5,000 bases of DNA from Alistipes sp. (lineage in GTDB: Bacteria > Bacteroidota > Bacteroidia > Bacteroidales > Rikenellaceae). The stretch is from assembly GCA_019422485.1 (NCBI GenBank), contig JAHZDG010000041.1, positions 13,390-18,389 on the forward strand. The letters run 5' to 3'. The position numbers and the translations under genes were made by a program. The notes beneath the pieces are model-generated. The model searched no databases. It had not been told where the DNA came from and saw only the letters and a list, made by a program, of their open reading frames with translations. Below, piece by piece: positions 1 to 5,000 of this stretch (the stretch's first letter is position 1; each line of letters starts with the position of its first letter).

Positions 1-276
1 AGCTCTATCGGCGCTTCGGGAGCCGTGGCCGCCGTCATCTTCACCACCATCTTCTTCAGCCCCTGGAACAAACTCTACCTGTTCGGCATACTGCCGATTC
101 CCGGTATCGTTTTCGGGGTTCTTTACGTCCTCTACTCCCAATACATGGGCCGCCGGGGTGGCGACCACATCAACCACTACGCCCATCTGTACGGAGCGTT
201 ATTCGGCTTTATTTTCCCGCTGTTGATGAATCCACATTCGATCACGGTTTTCTGGAACAACCTGACCCATTTTTAG
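1..276 (+). CDS. Rhomboid-family intramembrane serine protease, C-terminal part (5' end outside window)
   Basis: Rhomboids cut transmembrane substrates inside the lipid bilayer using a Ser-His dyad. The reading frame is open from base 1, so the gene begins upstream, and 91 residues are visible. They start with the rhomboid serine motif GASG (catalytic Ser is visible residue 6, bases 16-18). The second catalytic element follows in HYAHLYGALFG, where the His at bases 184-186 occupies the dyad position before the Gly-rich helix-packing motif. Three hydrophobic segments are seen: one after the Ser motif, one around GILPIPGIVFGVLYVLY, and one around the His motif. They fit the last transmembrane helices of the six-helix rhomboid core. 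The polar GRRGGDHIN stretch would be the loop before the last helix. The protein ends shortly after that helix, with no extra cytoplasmic domain. The stop is TAG at 274-276, and the next gene begins 22 bp later on the same strand, so co-transcription is likely. The substrate is unknown. Confidence 0.9.
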   Translation, partial: SSIGASGAVAAVIFTTIFFSPWNKLYLFGILPIPGIVFGVLYVLYSQYMGRRGGDHINHYAHLYGALFGFIFPLLMNPHSITVFWNNLTHF

Positions 277-298
277 AGATCTGAGCCGAATACCGCCT

Positions 299-1108
299 AT
301 GGACAGTCTTTGTTATAACGGAACGGTCTGCGGGGCCTCTGACAACGGCCCGGATTTCGCCTCGCTCGGCGAAAGGCCCTACTTTTATCAACGAATGACG
401 ACCTGCGCCCATCGGCTGCTGCACCCGCAAACCCACCTGGAGATTCTCAATCAGCTTTTAGAGACTACCTACGGCCAGACGCTTTCGCTCTCGTCTGAAA
501 CCCTGCAACAACAGACGCAACAACTCCTCGCCGCCAACCATTACCCCAAGCAGGGTAATTGCGTCACTTTGCGCGTCTACCCTTCGGAAACACATCTTTC
601 ACCGGAATACCTGTTGGTCTGCAGCGGGCAACTGTACTACCCCTCCTATACCGTTTGGCACAAGCGTCTGATGCTGACCGTCATGCCTTGTGAATACTGG
701 TTCATGGGGTATCCGACAGGAGTATCGAGACAGATCGCTCGATACAGCCGTACGGTCGCCGAACAAACCGGATGCGAACGGGCCGTGATCGAAAACATGA
801 ACGGCGTATTGACGCTGGTAGAGGATGAGCCGCTGTTTCTGGTACACAACCGACAGGTGTTCACCTCCCCGATCGAAGAGGGGGCGACGGACAGCGTCAT
901 GCGGCGTTTGGTAAAAGCGGCCTGTCACGAAGAGAACGTGGACTTTCAGGAAATCCCCCTGACCCGGGAGATGCTGCTGGCCTGCGACGAAGCCTTCAGT
1001 GCCTCTCCGCAAGGTCTGATCAGCTTTGAAGGCTATGAACAGGCCCGTTACTACAACTTAATGGCCAACCGCCTGGCTCCGCGCCTCAACACCTTGGAAA
1101 TGCCCTGA
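299..1108 (+). CDS. Class IV aminotransferase-like protein, probably lacking PLP catalysis
   Basis: This 269-aa protein resembles the class IV PLP enzymes (branched-chain aminotransferase, D-amino-acid aminotransferase, aminodeoxychorismate lyase). The N terminus has the family's YNG beta-strand (residues 6-8), which supports the ATG at 299 over the later in-frame ATG at 395. The C-terminal half can be aligned by eye with E. coli IlvE: NG at 168-169, PLFLV at 178-182, VFTSP at 187-191, then IPLTREMLLACDEAF (219-233), matching the usual 'LtreeLyeADEvF' segment. Expected catalytic positions look substituted. There is no Lys between 123 and 205, where the Schiff-base Lys should lie. The Glu that contacts the PLP ring nitrogen is replaced (LTLVEDE instead of 'iSEGagE'). 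The phosphate-binding 'lPGITR' appears as ATDSVMR. The N-terminal half is divergent and Gln-rich (70-75). The gene follows the rhomboid gene by 22 bp. The fold assignment is fairly safe. Loss of activity and the true role are inference, because the alignment was made by eye. Confidence 0.75.
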   Translation: MDSLCYNGTVCGASDNGPDFASLGERPYFYQRMTTCAHRLLHPQTHLEILNQLLETTYGQTLSLSSETLQQQTQQLLAANHYPKQGNCVTLRVYPSETHLSPEYLLVCSGQLYYPSYTVWHKRLMLTVMPCEYWFMGYPTGVSRQIARYSRTVAEQTGCERAVIENMNGVLTLVEDEPLFLVHNRQVFTSPIEEGATDSVMRRLVKAACHEENVDFQEIPLTREMLLACDEAFSASPQGLISFEGYEQARYYNLMANRLAPRLNTLEMP

Positions 1109-1369
1109 ACGGTCGGGAATCATCCTCTCCCATCCTGAATATTCCTGCACACATGCTCTTTCCGTAAACGCAATTCTTGCACACAGAACAACACCCGTTC
1201 AAAACCACACTCCAAAACGCTTTTCTGAATTAAGCCCCTATTCGTTTCCAAACTACGTAACGGACTCTCCGGTCCCTTCCGCCCCTCAACTCCTACCTGC
1301 GGCTCTGTCACTCCATTCCCATGCCATCCTCAGCCCGATCTAACTCATCCGCCCCTCCGTTCCCCCCCC
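1109..1369 (+). other. Gene-free C-rich, G-poor region; possible Rho-dependent termination zone
   Basis: No credible gene is present in these 261 bp. The only open frame, on the minus strand at 1120-1311, has no recognisable motif. Composition is strikingly asymmetric: hand counting bases 1141-1360 gives about 87 C against 26 G on the plus strand, and a run of eight C's lies at 1362-1369. No hairpin with a U-tract is visible for the plus-strand genes that end at 1108. C-rich, G-poor, unstructured RNA is the classic composition of Rho-utilisation sites, so this may be where the rhomboid/aminotransferase-like transcript ends. That function is inferred from composition alone. The other gene-free stretch (4511-4650) is also C-biased, so part of the signal may be general background. 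Confidence 0.3.
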
Positions 1370-1410
1370 AAAAAAAATCGGGAAGAGACGGAACATCCGT
1401 TCTTCCCGAT
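1370..1410 (-). terminator. Intrinsic terminator of the TPR-ribH transcript
   Basis: An inverted repeat pairs 1377-1386 with 1401-1410 (10 bp). After a single bulged G at 1387 it continues with 1388-1391 pairing with 1397-1400 (4 bp), closing a 5-nt loop. On the minus strand the hairpin is followed directly by eight T's (complement of the A-run 1370-1377), the form of a Rho-independent terminator. It lies about 30 nt past the ribH stop codon. Read on the plus strand it has no U-tract, so it should act mainly on minus-strand transcripts. Confidence 0.88.
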
Positions 1411-1438
1411 CCAATATCGATTCCCTCGAAAGGAGTGA

Positions 1439-1981
1439 TTAATTCACATTATTTCGGCGTTCGTTGCGATTAATTTCCGGAGCCGTATCGGCCTCTTCCA
1501 TTTCCCGCTGCAACGCCACCATCTGGATGGCCGTAGCGGCTGCTTCATCGCCTTTGTTTCCCAATCGGCCGCCGGCACGATCCAGAGCCTGCTGCAAATT
1601 ATTGGTGGTCAAAACCCCGAAAGCTACCGGCATATTCCACGACAACATCAACTCGGTGGCACCCTGGGTGACGCCCTGGCACACAAAGTCGAAATGGCGC
1701 GTATCGCCCTGAATCACACAACCCAACACGATCACAGCATCCACATCGGTGTATTCGGCGAAAAATTGAGCCCCCAGCGCCAGTTCAAAAGTCCCCGGCA
1801 CATACTTCACACTGATATTCTGCTGTTCGCAGCCGGCGTTCAACAACGTGCGTACCGCACCGTCTTTCAATGCCATCGTCACCTGTGCGTTCCACTGGGC
1901 GACCACGATACCGAATTTCATGTCTGCTGCCGAAGGCAGGTTTCCTTCGATCGTCGAAAGGTTTTTAAGGTTCGTTGCCAT
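1439..1981 (-). CDS. ribH: 6,7-dimethyl-8-ribityllumazine synthase
   Basis: RibH condenses 5-amino-6-ribitylamino-uracil with 3,4-dihydroxy-2-butanone 4-phosphate, the penultimate step of riboflavin synthesis, in the cytosol. The 180-aa protein shows the family pattern in order: GIVVAQWN (24-31) with the aromatic residue that stacks on the substrate, VPGTFE (61-66), LGCVIQGDTRHFDFV (86-100) with the catalytic His at 96, PVAFGVLTTNN (118-128), and DRAGGRLGNKG (134-144) with the conserved Arg and Lys. The start ATG at 1981 is preferred. The frame stays open to an ATG at 2053, but that 24-residue extension runs through a hairpin and does not resemble RibH, whereas MATNLKNL fits Bacteroidota homologues. 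The last ~18 residues form a polar Asn/Arg/Glu-rich tail past the usual end. The gene lies 104 bp downstream of the TPR gene on the same strand, and no other rib genes are visible. No FMN riboswitch signature was seen in its leader. Confidence 0.97.
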   Translation of the reverse strand: MATNLKNLSTIEGNLPSAADMKFGIVVAQWNAQVTMALKDGAVRTLLNAGCEQQNISVKYVPGTFELALGAQFFAEYTDVDAVIVLGCVIQGDTRHFDFVCQGVTQGATELMLSWNMPVAFGVLTTNNLQQALDRAGGRLGNKGDEAAATAIQMVALQREMEEADTAPEINRNERRNNVN

Positions 1982-2025
1982 ATGATTGGGTTTTAAGTCA
2001 ATGCTTACTAAGGTATCTAAAGAGC

Positions 2026-2059
2026 GAAAGGTCGCCACCCCATCAGGAGGCAACCTTTC
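2026..2059 (-). promoter_or_regulatory. Strong stem-loop between the TPR gene and ribH
   Basis: Bases 2026-2036 pair with 2049-2059. On the minus-strand RNA this is an 11-bp stem (one G-U pair) with a 12-nt loop. It begins 26 nt after the TPR stop codon and ends 44 nt before the ribH ATG. The stem is followed by GCTCTTTAG rather than a clean U-run, so it is at best a weak intrinsic terminator. It could instead attenuate transcription, protect the 3' end of the upstream message, or mark a processing site that separates expression of the two genes. The structure is read directly from the sequence; its function is not shown. Confidence 0.55.
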
Positions 2060-2085
2060 TTATCAAGACTGTATCGCCGACTGAA

Positions 2086-2781
2086 TTAAAGCTGTTCCAG
2101 ACGACCGATAAATTTCTGAATATCGCGGGCCTCCATGCTAACGGCATAGTCCGTCTGAATCGTCTTATAGGCTTCCAAAGCTTTGGCGTTATCACCCAGC
2201 TTTTCGTAGATCAACCCGGCCTTTTTCAGGTAATAGGGTGCCGTCAGAACGTTATCACTGGCTTTTACCGCCTTCTCATACAGAGCAACTGCTTCCTTGT
2301 AATTACCCTGCTGACTCAAAACATCCCCTTGCAGACCGAGATTCTGAGCCGTTACCAAAGCACCCGGAATTTCACCGCTGGCTTTGTATTGTTTCAGGTA
2401 GCTGAGCGCATTCTGCAGATCGCCCATGCGCAGGTAGCAAATCCCGGCATAATGTTTGGCCAGGTTGCCTTCGGGAGTCGAACCATATTTGTCAATCACC
2501 TGCAGGAAGCCGGCATTGTTGCCGTCCCCGTTGAGCGCCAGTGCGAACGAATCCACGGCGAACTGCTGCTGAGCCACAAACATCATGGCGGCGGCCTTTT
2601 CTGCCCGAGGTTCAGCTACCAGGTATTTATAGCCGAAAAACCCGCAAACCACCACAACAACCACAACCAAGGCGGTCAACAGTGATTTACCGTTTTCCAT
2701 AATAAAGTTCTCGGTTTTCCCGATCGCCGACTGAATCGCTACTTCAGGGTCTTGTTCTCCCTGTTTGATTTTGTCTGCCAT
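2086..2781 (-). CDS. Membrane-anchored tetratricopeptide repeat protein
   Basis: The protein has 231 aa and a YfgM-like layout. It has a short charged cytosolic N terminus (about 1-32), a single hydrophobic helix at about 33-51 containing seven consecutive valines (39-45), and then a soluble region expected to face the periplasm. That region holds about three TPR units: LAKHYAGICYLRMGDLQNAL from 107, LGLQGDVLSQQGNYKEAVALY from 148, and YYLKKAGLIYEKLGDNAKAL from 183. Each shows the small/aromatic spacing and the G-(D/N) turn of TPR helices. TPR scaffolds bind partner proteins; E. coli YfgM associates with the Sec translocon and the chaperone PpiD, but equivalence here is inference. The ATG at 2781 is chosen because it follows an AT-rich leader and a Bacteroidetes -7 element (2822-2829). 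The in-frame extension to 2865 would run through that promoter and the poly-A tract. It is the first gene of a minus-strand unit with ribH. Confidence 0.88.
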   Translation of the reverse strand: MADKIKQGEQDPEVAIQSAIGKTENFIMENGKSLLTALVVVVVVVCGFFGYKYLVAEPRAEKAAAMMFVAQQQFAVDSFALALNGDGNNAGFLQVIDKYGSTPEGNLAKHYAGICYLRMGDLQNALSYLKQYKASGEIPGALVTAQNLGLQGDVLSQQGNYKEAVALYEKAVKASDNVLTAPYYLKKAGLIYEKLGDNAKALEAYKTIQTDYAVSMEARDIQKFIGRLEQL

Positions 2782-2821
2782 AGTGTATCTAAAATTAAAG
2801 AATATACGGACATTTGATCCA

Positions 2822-2829
2822 CAAAAGTA
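2822..2829 (-). promoter_or_regulatory. Bacteroidetes-type -7 promoter element for the TPR-ribH unit
   Basis: The minus strand reads TACTTTTG here, a perfect match to the Bacteroidetes -7 consensus TAnnTTTG. Transcription would start around 2815, giving a leader of roughly 35 nt before the ATG at 2781. The leader is AT-rich with no Shine-Dalgarno sequence, as is common in this phylum. At the expected -33 distance only a poor match (CTGG instead of TTTG) is present. An eight-A run just upstream of the -7 element, inside the spacer, may bend the DNA. Confidence 0.6.
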
Positions 2830-2957
2830 ATTTTTTTTCGCCAATTTGCCAGCATCCCCACGCAAAATATCACCTTATTTACGAAAAAGTTATCGACAAA
2901 TCGACCGGTTTGGAGCGCTTTCCGGCTTCTGTCGTCAGGGAGAAGGGGGCGGCCGCG

Positions 2958-2989
2958 TTCGGAAAATCGAGGGAAAAAGCCTATCTTTG
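2958..2989 (+). promoter_or_regulatory. Bacteroidetes-type promoter for recF
   Basis: TATCTTTG at 2982-2989 is a perfect TAnnTTTG -7 element. Upstream, TTCG at 2958-2961 matches three of four bases of the -33 consensus TTTG, with a 20-bp spacer that falls in the accepted 19-21 range. Transcription would start about 15 nt before the recF GTG start, leaving a very short leader without a Shine-Dalgarno site. It lies back to back with the TPR promoter in the 230-bp divergent region. Confidence 0.65.
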
Positions 2990-3011
2990 AAGAAACCAAA
3001 AGCCTCCGAAC

Positions 3012-4220
3012 GTGTACCTGAATCGGCTTTCTCTGCTGAATTTCAAGAATATCGAAGAAGCGCAAATCGACTTCTCCCCCCGCATCAACTGTTTTGTGGG
3101 CGAAAATGGTACGGGCAAAACCAACCTGTTGGACGCCATCCACTATCTGTCGATGTGTAAAAGCGCCTTCAATCTCACCGATTTGCAATGTACCCGTCAC
3201 GGCACCGAGGCATTCATGGTCAACGGCCAGTATACGTCCCGCGACGGACGGAACGAAAACATCGTCTGCTCGTGCAGCAAAGGCCACCCCAAGAAACTCT
3301 GCCGAGGCGGCAAGGAGTATGAAAAGCTGTCCGATCACATCGGGCTGATTCCCATTGTCATGGTCACCCCCTCGGACACGGTGCTGATCAACGAATCGGG
3401 CGAAGAACGACGCAAATACATCAACAGCCTGATTTCACAGCTCGACCGCGAATACCTATCCACCCTCATCAAATACAACCGGATTCTGGCCGAACGCAAC
3501 AAATGGCTCAAAAACCAGTCTACGCCCCATTTTGAGGAGATGCTTTCGGTATTCAATCTTCAACTGGCGATGTTGGGCACCGCGATCCACGATCGCCGGG
3601 CCCGGCTGGTCGAAGAACTGGCTCCAATCGTGGCCCGCTATTACGCCACCCTCTCCGACGACCGGGAAGAGGTGGAGTTGCAATATCGTTCGGAACTCAA
3701 CGACACTCCCTTCGAAGAACTGCTTCGCCGCAATGACCAACGGGACCGTATCAACCAATTCACGACCGGAGGCGTCCATCGCGACGACATTCGGATGACC
3801 ATCGGAGGCTATCCCTTGCGAAAATACGGCTCCCAAGGGCAACAAAAATCGTTTTTGGTCGCCCTCAAGCTGGCCCAATACGATCTGGTAGCCGCTCAAG
3901 GCAAACATCGTCCGATTCTGTTGCTGGACGACATCTTCGACAAATTGGATATGGCCCGCGTCAGACGCCTGATCGAACTGGTTTCCGACGAGCGCTTCTC
4001 TCAGATTTTCATTACTGACTGCAACGATGTCCGCCTGGAGGGCATCCTGCAAAGCAACGGTTGCGAGTACACCCTGTTCGAAGTGCGGCAAGGTCAGGTT
4101 TTCCCGGCAACGGCACCGACTCCATCCTCGGATCCGAATGAATCCACGGATGCCCCCTCTTCCGAATCAACGGAAACCGACAACACTCCGAGTTCCACCT
4201 CTATCCCCAACCAACCATGA
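3012..4220 (+). CDS. recF: DNA replication/repair ATPase RecF with a disordered acidic tail
   Basis: RecF is an SMC/ABC-like DNA-binding ATPase that, with RecO and RecR, loads RecA at single-strand gaps. The 402-aa product begins MYLNRLSLLNFKNIEEAQIDF, typical of RecF. Its motifs are Walker A GENGTGKT (30-37), the ABC-type signature YGSQGQQKS (272-280), Walker B LLLDD (303-307) and the D-loop FDKLD (309-313), followed by the usual FITDCN strand. The start is GTG at 3012. An in-frame stop lies at 2988-2990 with no other ATG or GTG between, and the next Met is past Walker A. Conserved RecF sequence ends near residue 364. It is followed by 38 residues made almost only of Ser, Thr, Pro, Asp, Glu and Asn, with no Lys or Arg, which makes the protein longer than typical Bacteroidota RecF (about 370 aa). 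The stop codon overlaps the start of the next gene (ATGA). Confidence 0.97.
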   Translation: MYLNRLSLLNFKNIEEAQIDFSPRINCFVGENGTGKTNLLDAIHYLSMCKSAFNLTDLQCTRHGTEAFMVNGQYTSRDGRNENIVCSCSKGHPKKLCRGGKEYEKLSDHIGLIPIVMVTPSDTVLINESGEERRKYINSLISQLDREYLSTLIKYNRILAERNKWLKNQSTPHFEEMLSVFNLQLAMLGTAIHDRRARLVEELAPIVARYYATLSDDREEVELQYRSELNDTPFEELLRRNDQRDRINQFTTGGVHRDDIRMTIGGYPLRKYGSQGQQKSFLVALKLAQYDLVAAQGKHRPILLLDDIFDKLDMARVRRLIELVSDERFSQIFITDCNDVRLEGILQSNGCEYTLFEVRQGQVFPATAPTPSSDPNESTDAPSSESTETDNTPSSTSIPNQP

Positions 4221-4510
4221 GACGACGCGACCCGATCCGCATCGGAGAGGTAATTGACGACTTTTTCACCTCCTCCCCCACCATCGCCCGCAAGATCGCC
4301 GAGGCCCGTGTACCGGACGTATGGCCCCAACTGGTGGGTTCGCTGATCGCCTCCTATACCACCAAAATCGAAGTCGGCAACGGTCGGATGACGGTCTACC
4401 TGGCCTCCTCGGTGGTCCGCAACGAGGTATTCATGCGTCGAGAAGCCTTGCGTCAGGCCATCAACCAAGCGACCGGACAGGAGATCATCCGAGTGCTTAT
4501 CGTTAAATAA
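4217..4510 (+). CDS. DUF721 protein, DciA-like (replicative helicase-loader family)
   Basis: This 97-aa protein matches the single-domain DUF721 family. It has a basic N terminus with a helix (MRRRDPIRIGEVIDDFF), then VWPQLVGSLIASYTTKIEV (about 35-53), which corresponds to the family's 'W..ivG..ia.ht.p....' core. After that come a beta-strand MTVYLASSVVRNEV (58-71), a helix LRQAINQATG, and the closing strand IIRVLIVK. DciA, a member of this family, is known to help load the DnaB helicase in bacteria that lack DnaC. The gene overlaps recF by four bases (ATGA), suggesting translational coupling, which fits the absence of a separate Shine-Dalgarno site. A DUF721 gene directly after recF is also known from actinobacterial dnaA-dnaN-recF clusters. 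A role in helicase loading here is family-based inference. Confidence 0.88.
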   Translation: MRRRDPIRIGEVIDDFFTSSPTIARKIAEARVPDVWPQLVGSLIASYTTKIEVGNGRMTVYLASSVVRNEVFMRREALRQAINQATGQEIIRVLIVK

Positions 4511-4651
4511 GCCTCTTTCTTCTCTCTGCTATTTTTTCTATCACAGGACATTCCCGTCCTTCCAACAGGGTCCAACCAGTCTTCCATGACCTTCCACACG
4601 TTTCGGGACACCCTGATCTTAACCCTATACGGACCTATTTCATACGGAACA

Positions 4652-4687
4652 AAAAAGAGGCTGTCCCGATGGAGACAGCCTCTTTTT
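4652..4687. terminator. Bidirectional intrinsic terminator between the recF operon and the FKBP gene
   Basis: This is a perfect 14-bp inverted repeat: 4652-4665 pairs with 4674-4687 around an 8-nt loop. The stem core is GAGGCTGTC and its outer part is A5/T5, so a U-tract follows the GC-rich stem in both directions. It lies about 140 bp after the DUF721 stop codon and 14 bp past the FKBP stop codon. It therefore fits as a shared terminator of two convergent transcripts. The stretch 4511-4650 before it holds no gene that I can recognise and is C-biased and pyrimidine-rich. Confidence 0.92.
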
Positions 4688-4701
4688 AGAGAAATTCGAA
4701 A

Positions 4702-5000
4702 TTATTTCGTAGCGGTCGAATCGGCCGGCAAAATGTCGATCAATTCAACTTCGAAGGCCAGCGCTTCGTTAGGACCGATAGCCCCACCAGCACCCTGCTG
4801 ACCGTAAGCCAGATCCGACGGAATCCACAATTTGATCTTACCACCTTTACCGATCAACTGCAAACCTTCAGCCCAACCGGGGATCACCTGATTCAGACCA
4901 AATTGAGCCGTATCGCCACGTTCGTAGGTCGAATCGAACACTTTCCCGTTTTTCAGTTTGCCTTCATACAAAACTTTCACCTGGTCGGTAGCGGCCGGTT
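4702..5000 (-). CDS. FKBP-type peptidyl-prolyl cis-trans isomerase, C-terminal domain (5' end outside window)
   Basis: FKBPs catalyse cis-trans isomerisation of Xaa-Pro bonds and assist protein folding. The frame is open to the window edge, giving 98 visible residues, and the GTG at 4980 is an internal Val codon rather than the start. Nearly all residues lining the FKBP12 active site can be placed by eye: Tyr in VKVLYEG (visible 7-13), Phe-Asp in VFDS (20-23), Phe in AQFGL (31-35), Val-Ile and Trp in QVIPGW (37-42), Tyr in LAYG (63-66), and Phe in LAFEVEL (80-86). The insertion QQGAGGAIGPN is typical of bacterial Mip/FkpA-type proteins. Such proteins usually carry a signal peptide or lipobox and an N-terminal dimerisation region, so an envelope location is likely but its evidence is outside the window. 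The last residues, LPADSTATK, are a short tail. The stop is 14 bp from the shared terminator. Confidence 0.95.
   Translation of the reverse strand, partial: PAATDQVKVLYEGKLKNGKVFDSTYERGDTAQFGLNQVIPGWAEGLQLIGKGGKIKLWIPSDLAYGQQGAGGAIGPNEALAFEVELIDILPADSTATK

Noticed and set aside
1120..1311. 63-aa minus-strand open frame in the gene-free region
   Set aside because: No recognisable motif, Arg/Glu/Gly-rich composition expected from the reverse complement of a C-rich tract, and it lies past the ribH terminator with no promoter seen.
1426..1438. AAAGGAG-like Shine-Dalgarno sequence on the plus strand
   Set aside because: No plus-strand gene follows; it lies at the end of the antisense ribH gene, and this phylum rarely uses such sites.
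1982..2020. Separate ribH promoter with a TACCTTAG -7-like element
   Set aside because: One mismatch in the TTTG half and no TTTG-like -33 box at the right spacing; not strong enough to call.
1982..2053. N-terminal extension of ribH to the ATG at 2053
   Set aside because: The added 24 residues do not look like RibH and would be encoded inside the leader hairpin; the ATG at 1981 matches the family start.
2013..2793. Shared 9-mer GTATCTAAA (2013-2021 and 2785-2793) in the ribH and TPR leaders
   Set aside because: Short and AT-rich, so likely to recur by chance or by shared leader composition.
2739..3338. 199-aa minus-strand open frame across the divergent promoter region and the recF start
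   Set aside because: It overlaps the conserved recF N terminus including Walker A and both promoter elements; it is an antisense shadow.
3456..4091. 211-aa minus-strand open frame antisense to recF
   Set aside because: Opposite to the conserved recF motifs, with no domain of its own; explained by codon bias of recF.
4586..4801. 71-aa plus-strand open frame
   Set aside because: It runs through the bidirectional terminator and into the antisense strand of the FKBP gene, with no recognisable motif.

Overview
The window looks like an ordinary chromosomal housekeeping segment from a member of the Bacteroidota, probably order Bacteroidales. Three things suggest this: the recF / DUF721 and TPR protein / ribH neighbourhood, the near absence of Shine-Dalgarno sequences, and two perfect matches to the Bacteroidetes sigma-factor -7 element (TAnnTTTG) in the divergent intergenic region. 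Base composition is moderate, which would suit a Rikenellaceae/Alistipes-like genome, but genus is an inference I cannot confirm.

Layout. (1) Positions 1-1108, plus strand: the 3' end of a rhomboid-family intramembrane serine protease, then 22 bp later a 269-aa protein with the fold signature of class IV PLP aminotransferases but without the residues that bind and activate PLP. (2) Positions 1109-1369: a gene-free, strongly C-rich and G-poor stretch that may act as a Rho-type termination zone for the plus-strand genes. It is followed by an intrinsic terminator serving the minus strand (1370-1410). (3) Positions 1439-2781, minus strand: a membrane-anchored TPR protein followed by ribH (lumazine synthase). 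A strong 11-bp stem-loop lies in the 104-bp gap between them. (4) Positions 2782-3011: a divergent promoter region firing left into the TPR gene and ribH, and right into recF. (5) Positions 3012-4510, plus strand: recF with an unusual 38-residue disordered acidic tail, overlapping by ATGA a 97-aa DUF721 (DciA-like) protein. (6) Positions 4511-5000: a short gene-free stretch, a perfect 14-bp bidirectional terminator hairpin, and the 3' part of a minus-strand FKBP-type peptidyl-prolyl isomerase that runs off the window.

How the genes relate. recF and the DUF721 gene form a replication/repair pair: RecF loads recombinase at gaps, and the DUF721/DciA family is linked to replicative helicase loading. 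ribH makes the riboflavin precursor. The TPR protein is probably a cell-envelope factor with no evident link to riboflavin. The rhomboid and FKBP act in membrane proteolysis and protein folding. I see no phage, transposon, CRISPR or defence genes and no convincing new multi-gene system. The most notable items are the apparent pseudo-aminotransferase, the RecF tail, the structured ribH leader and the C-rich 3' region.
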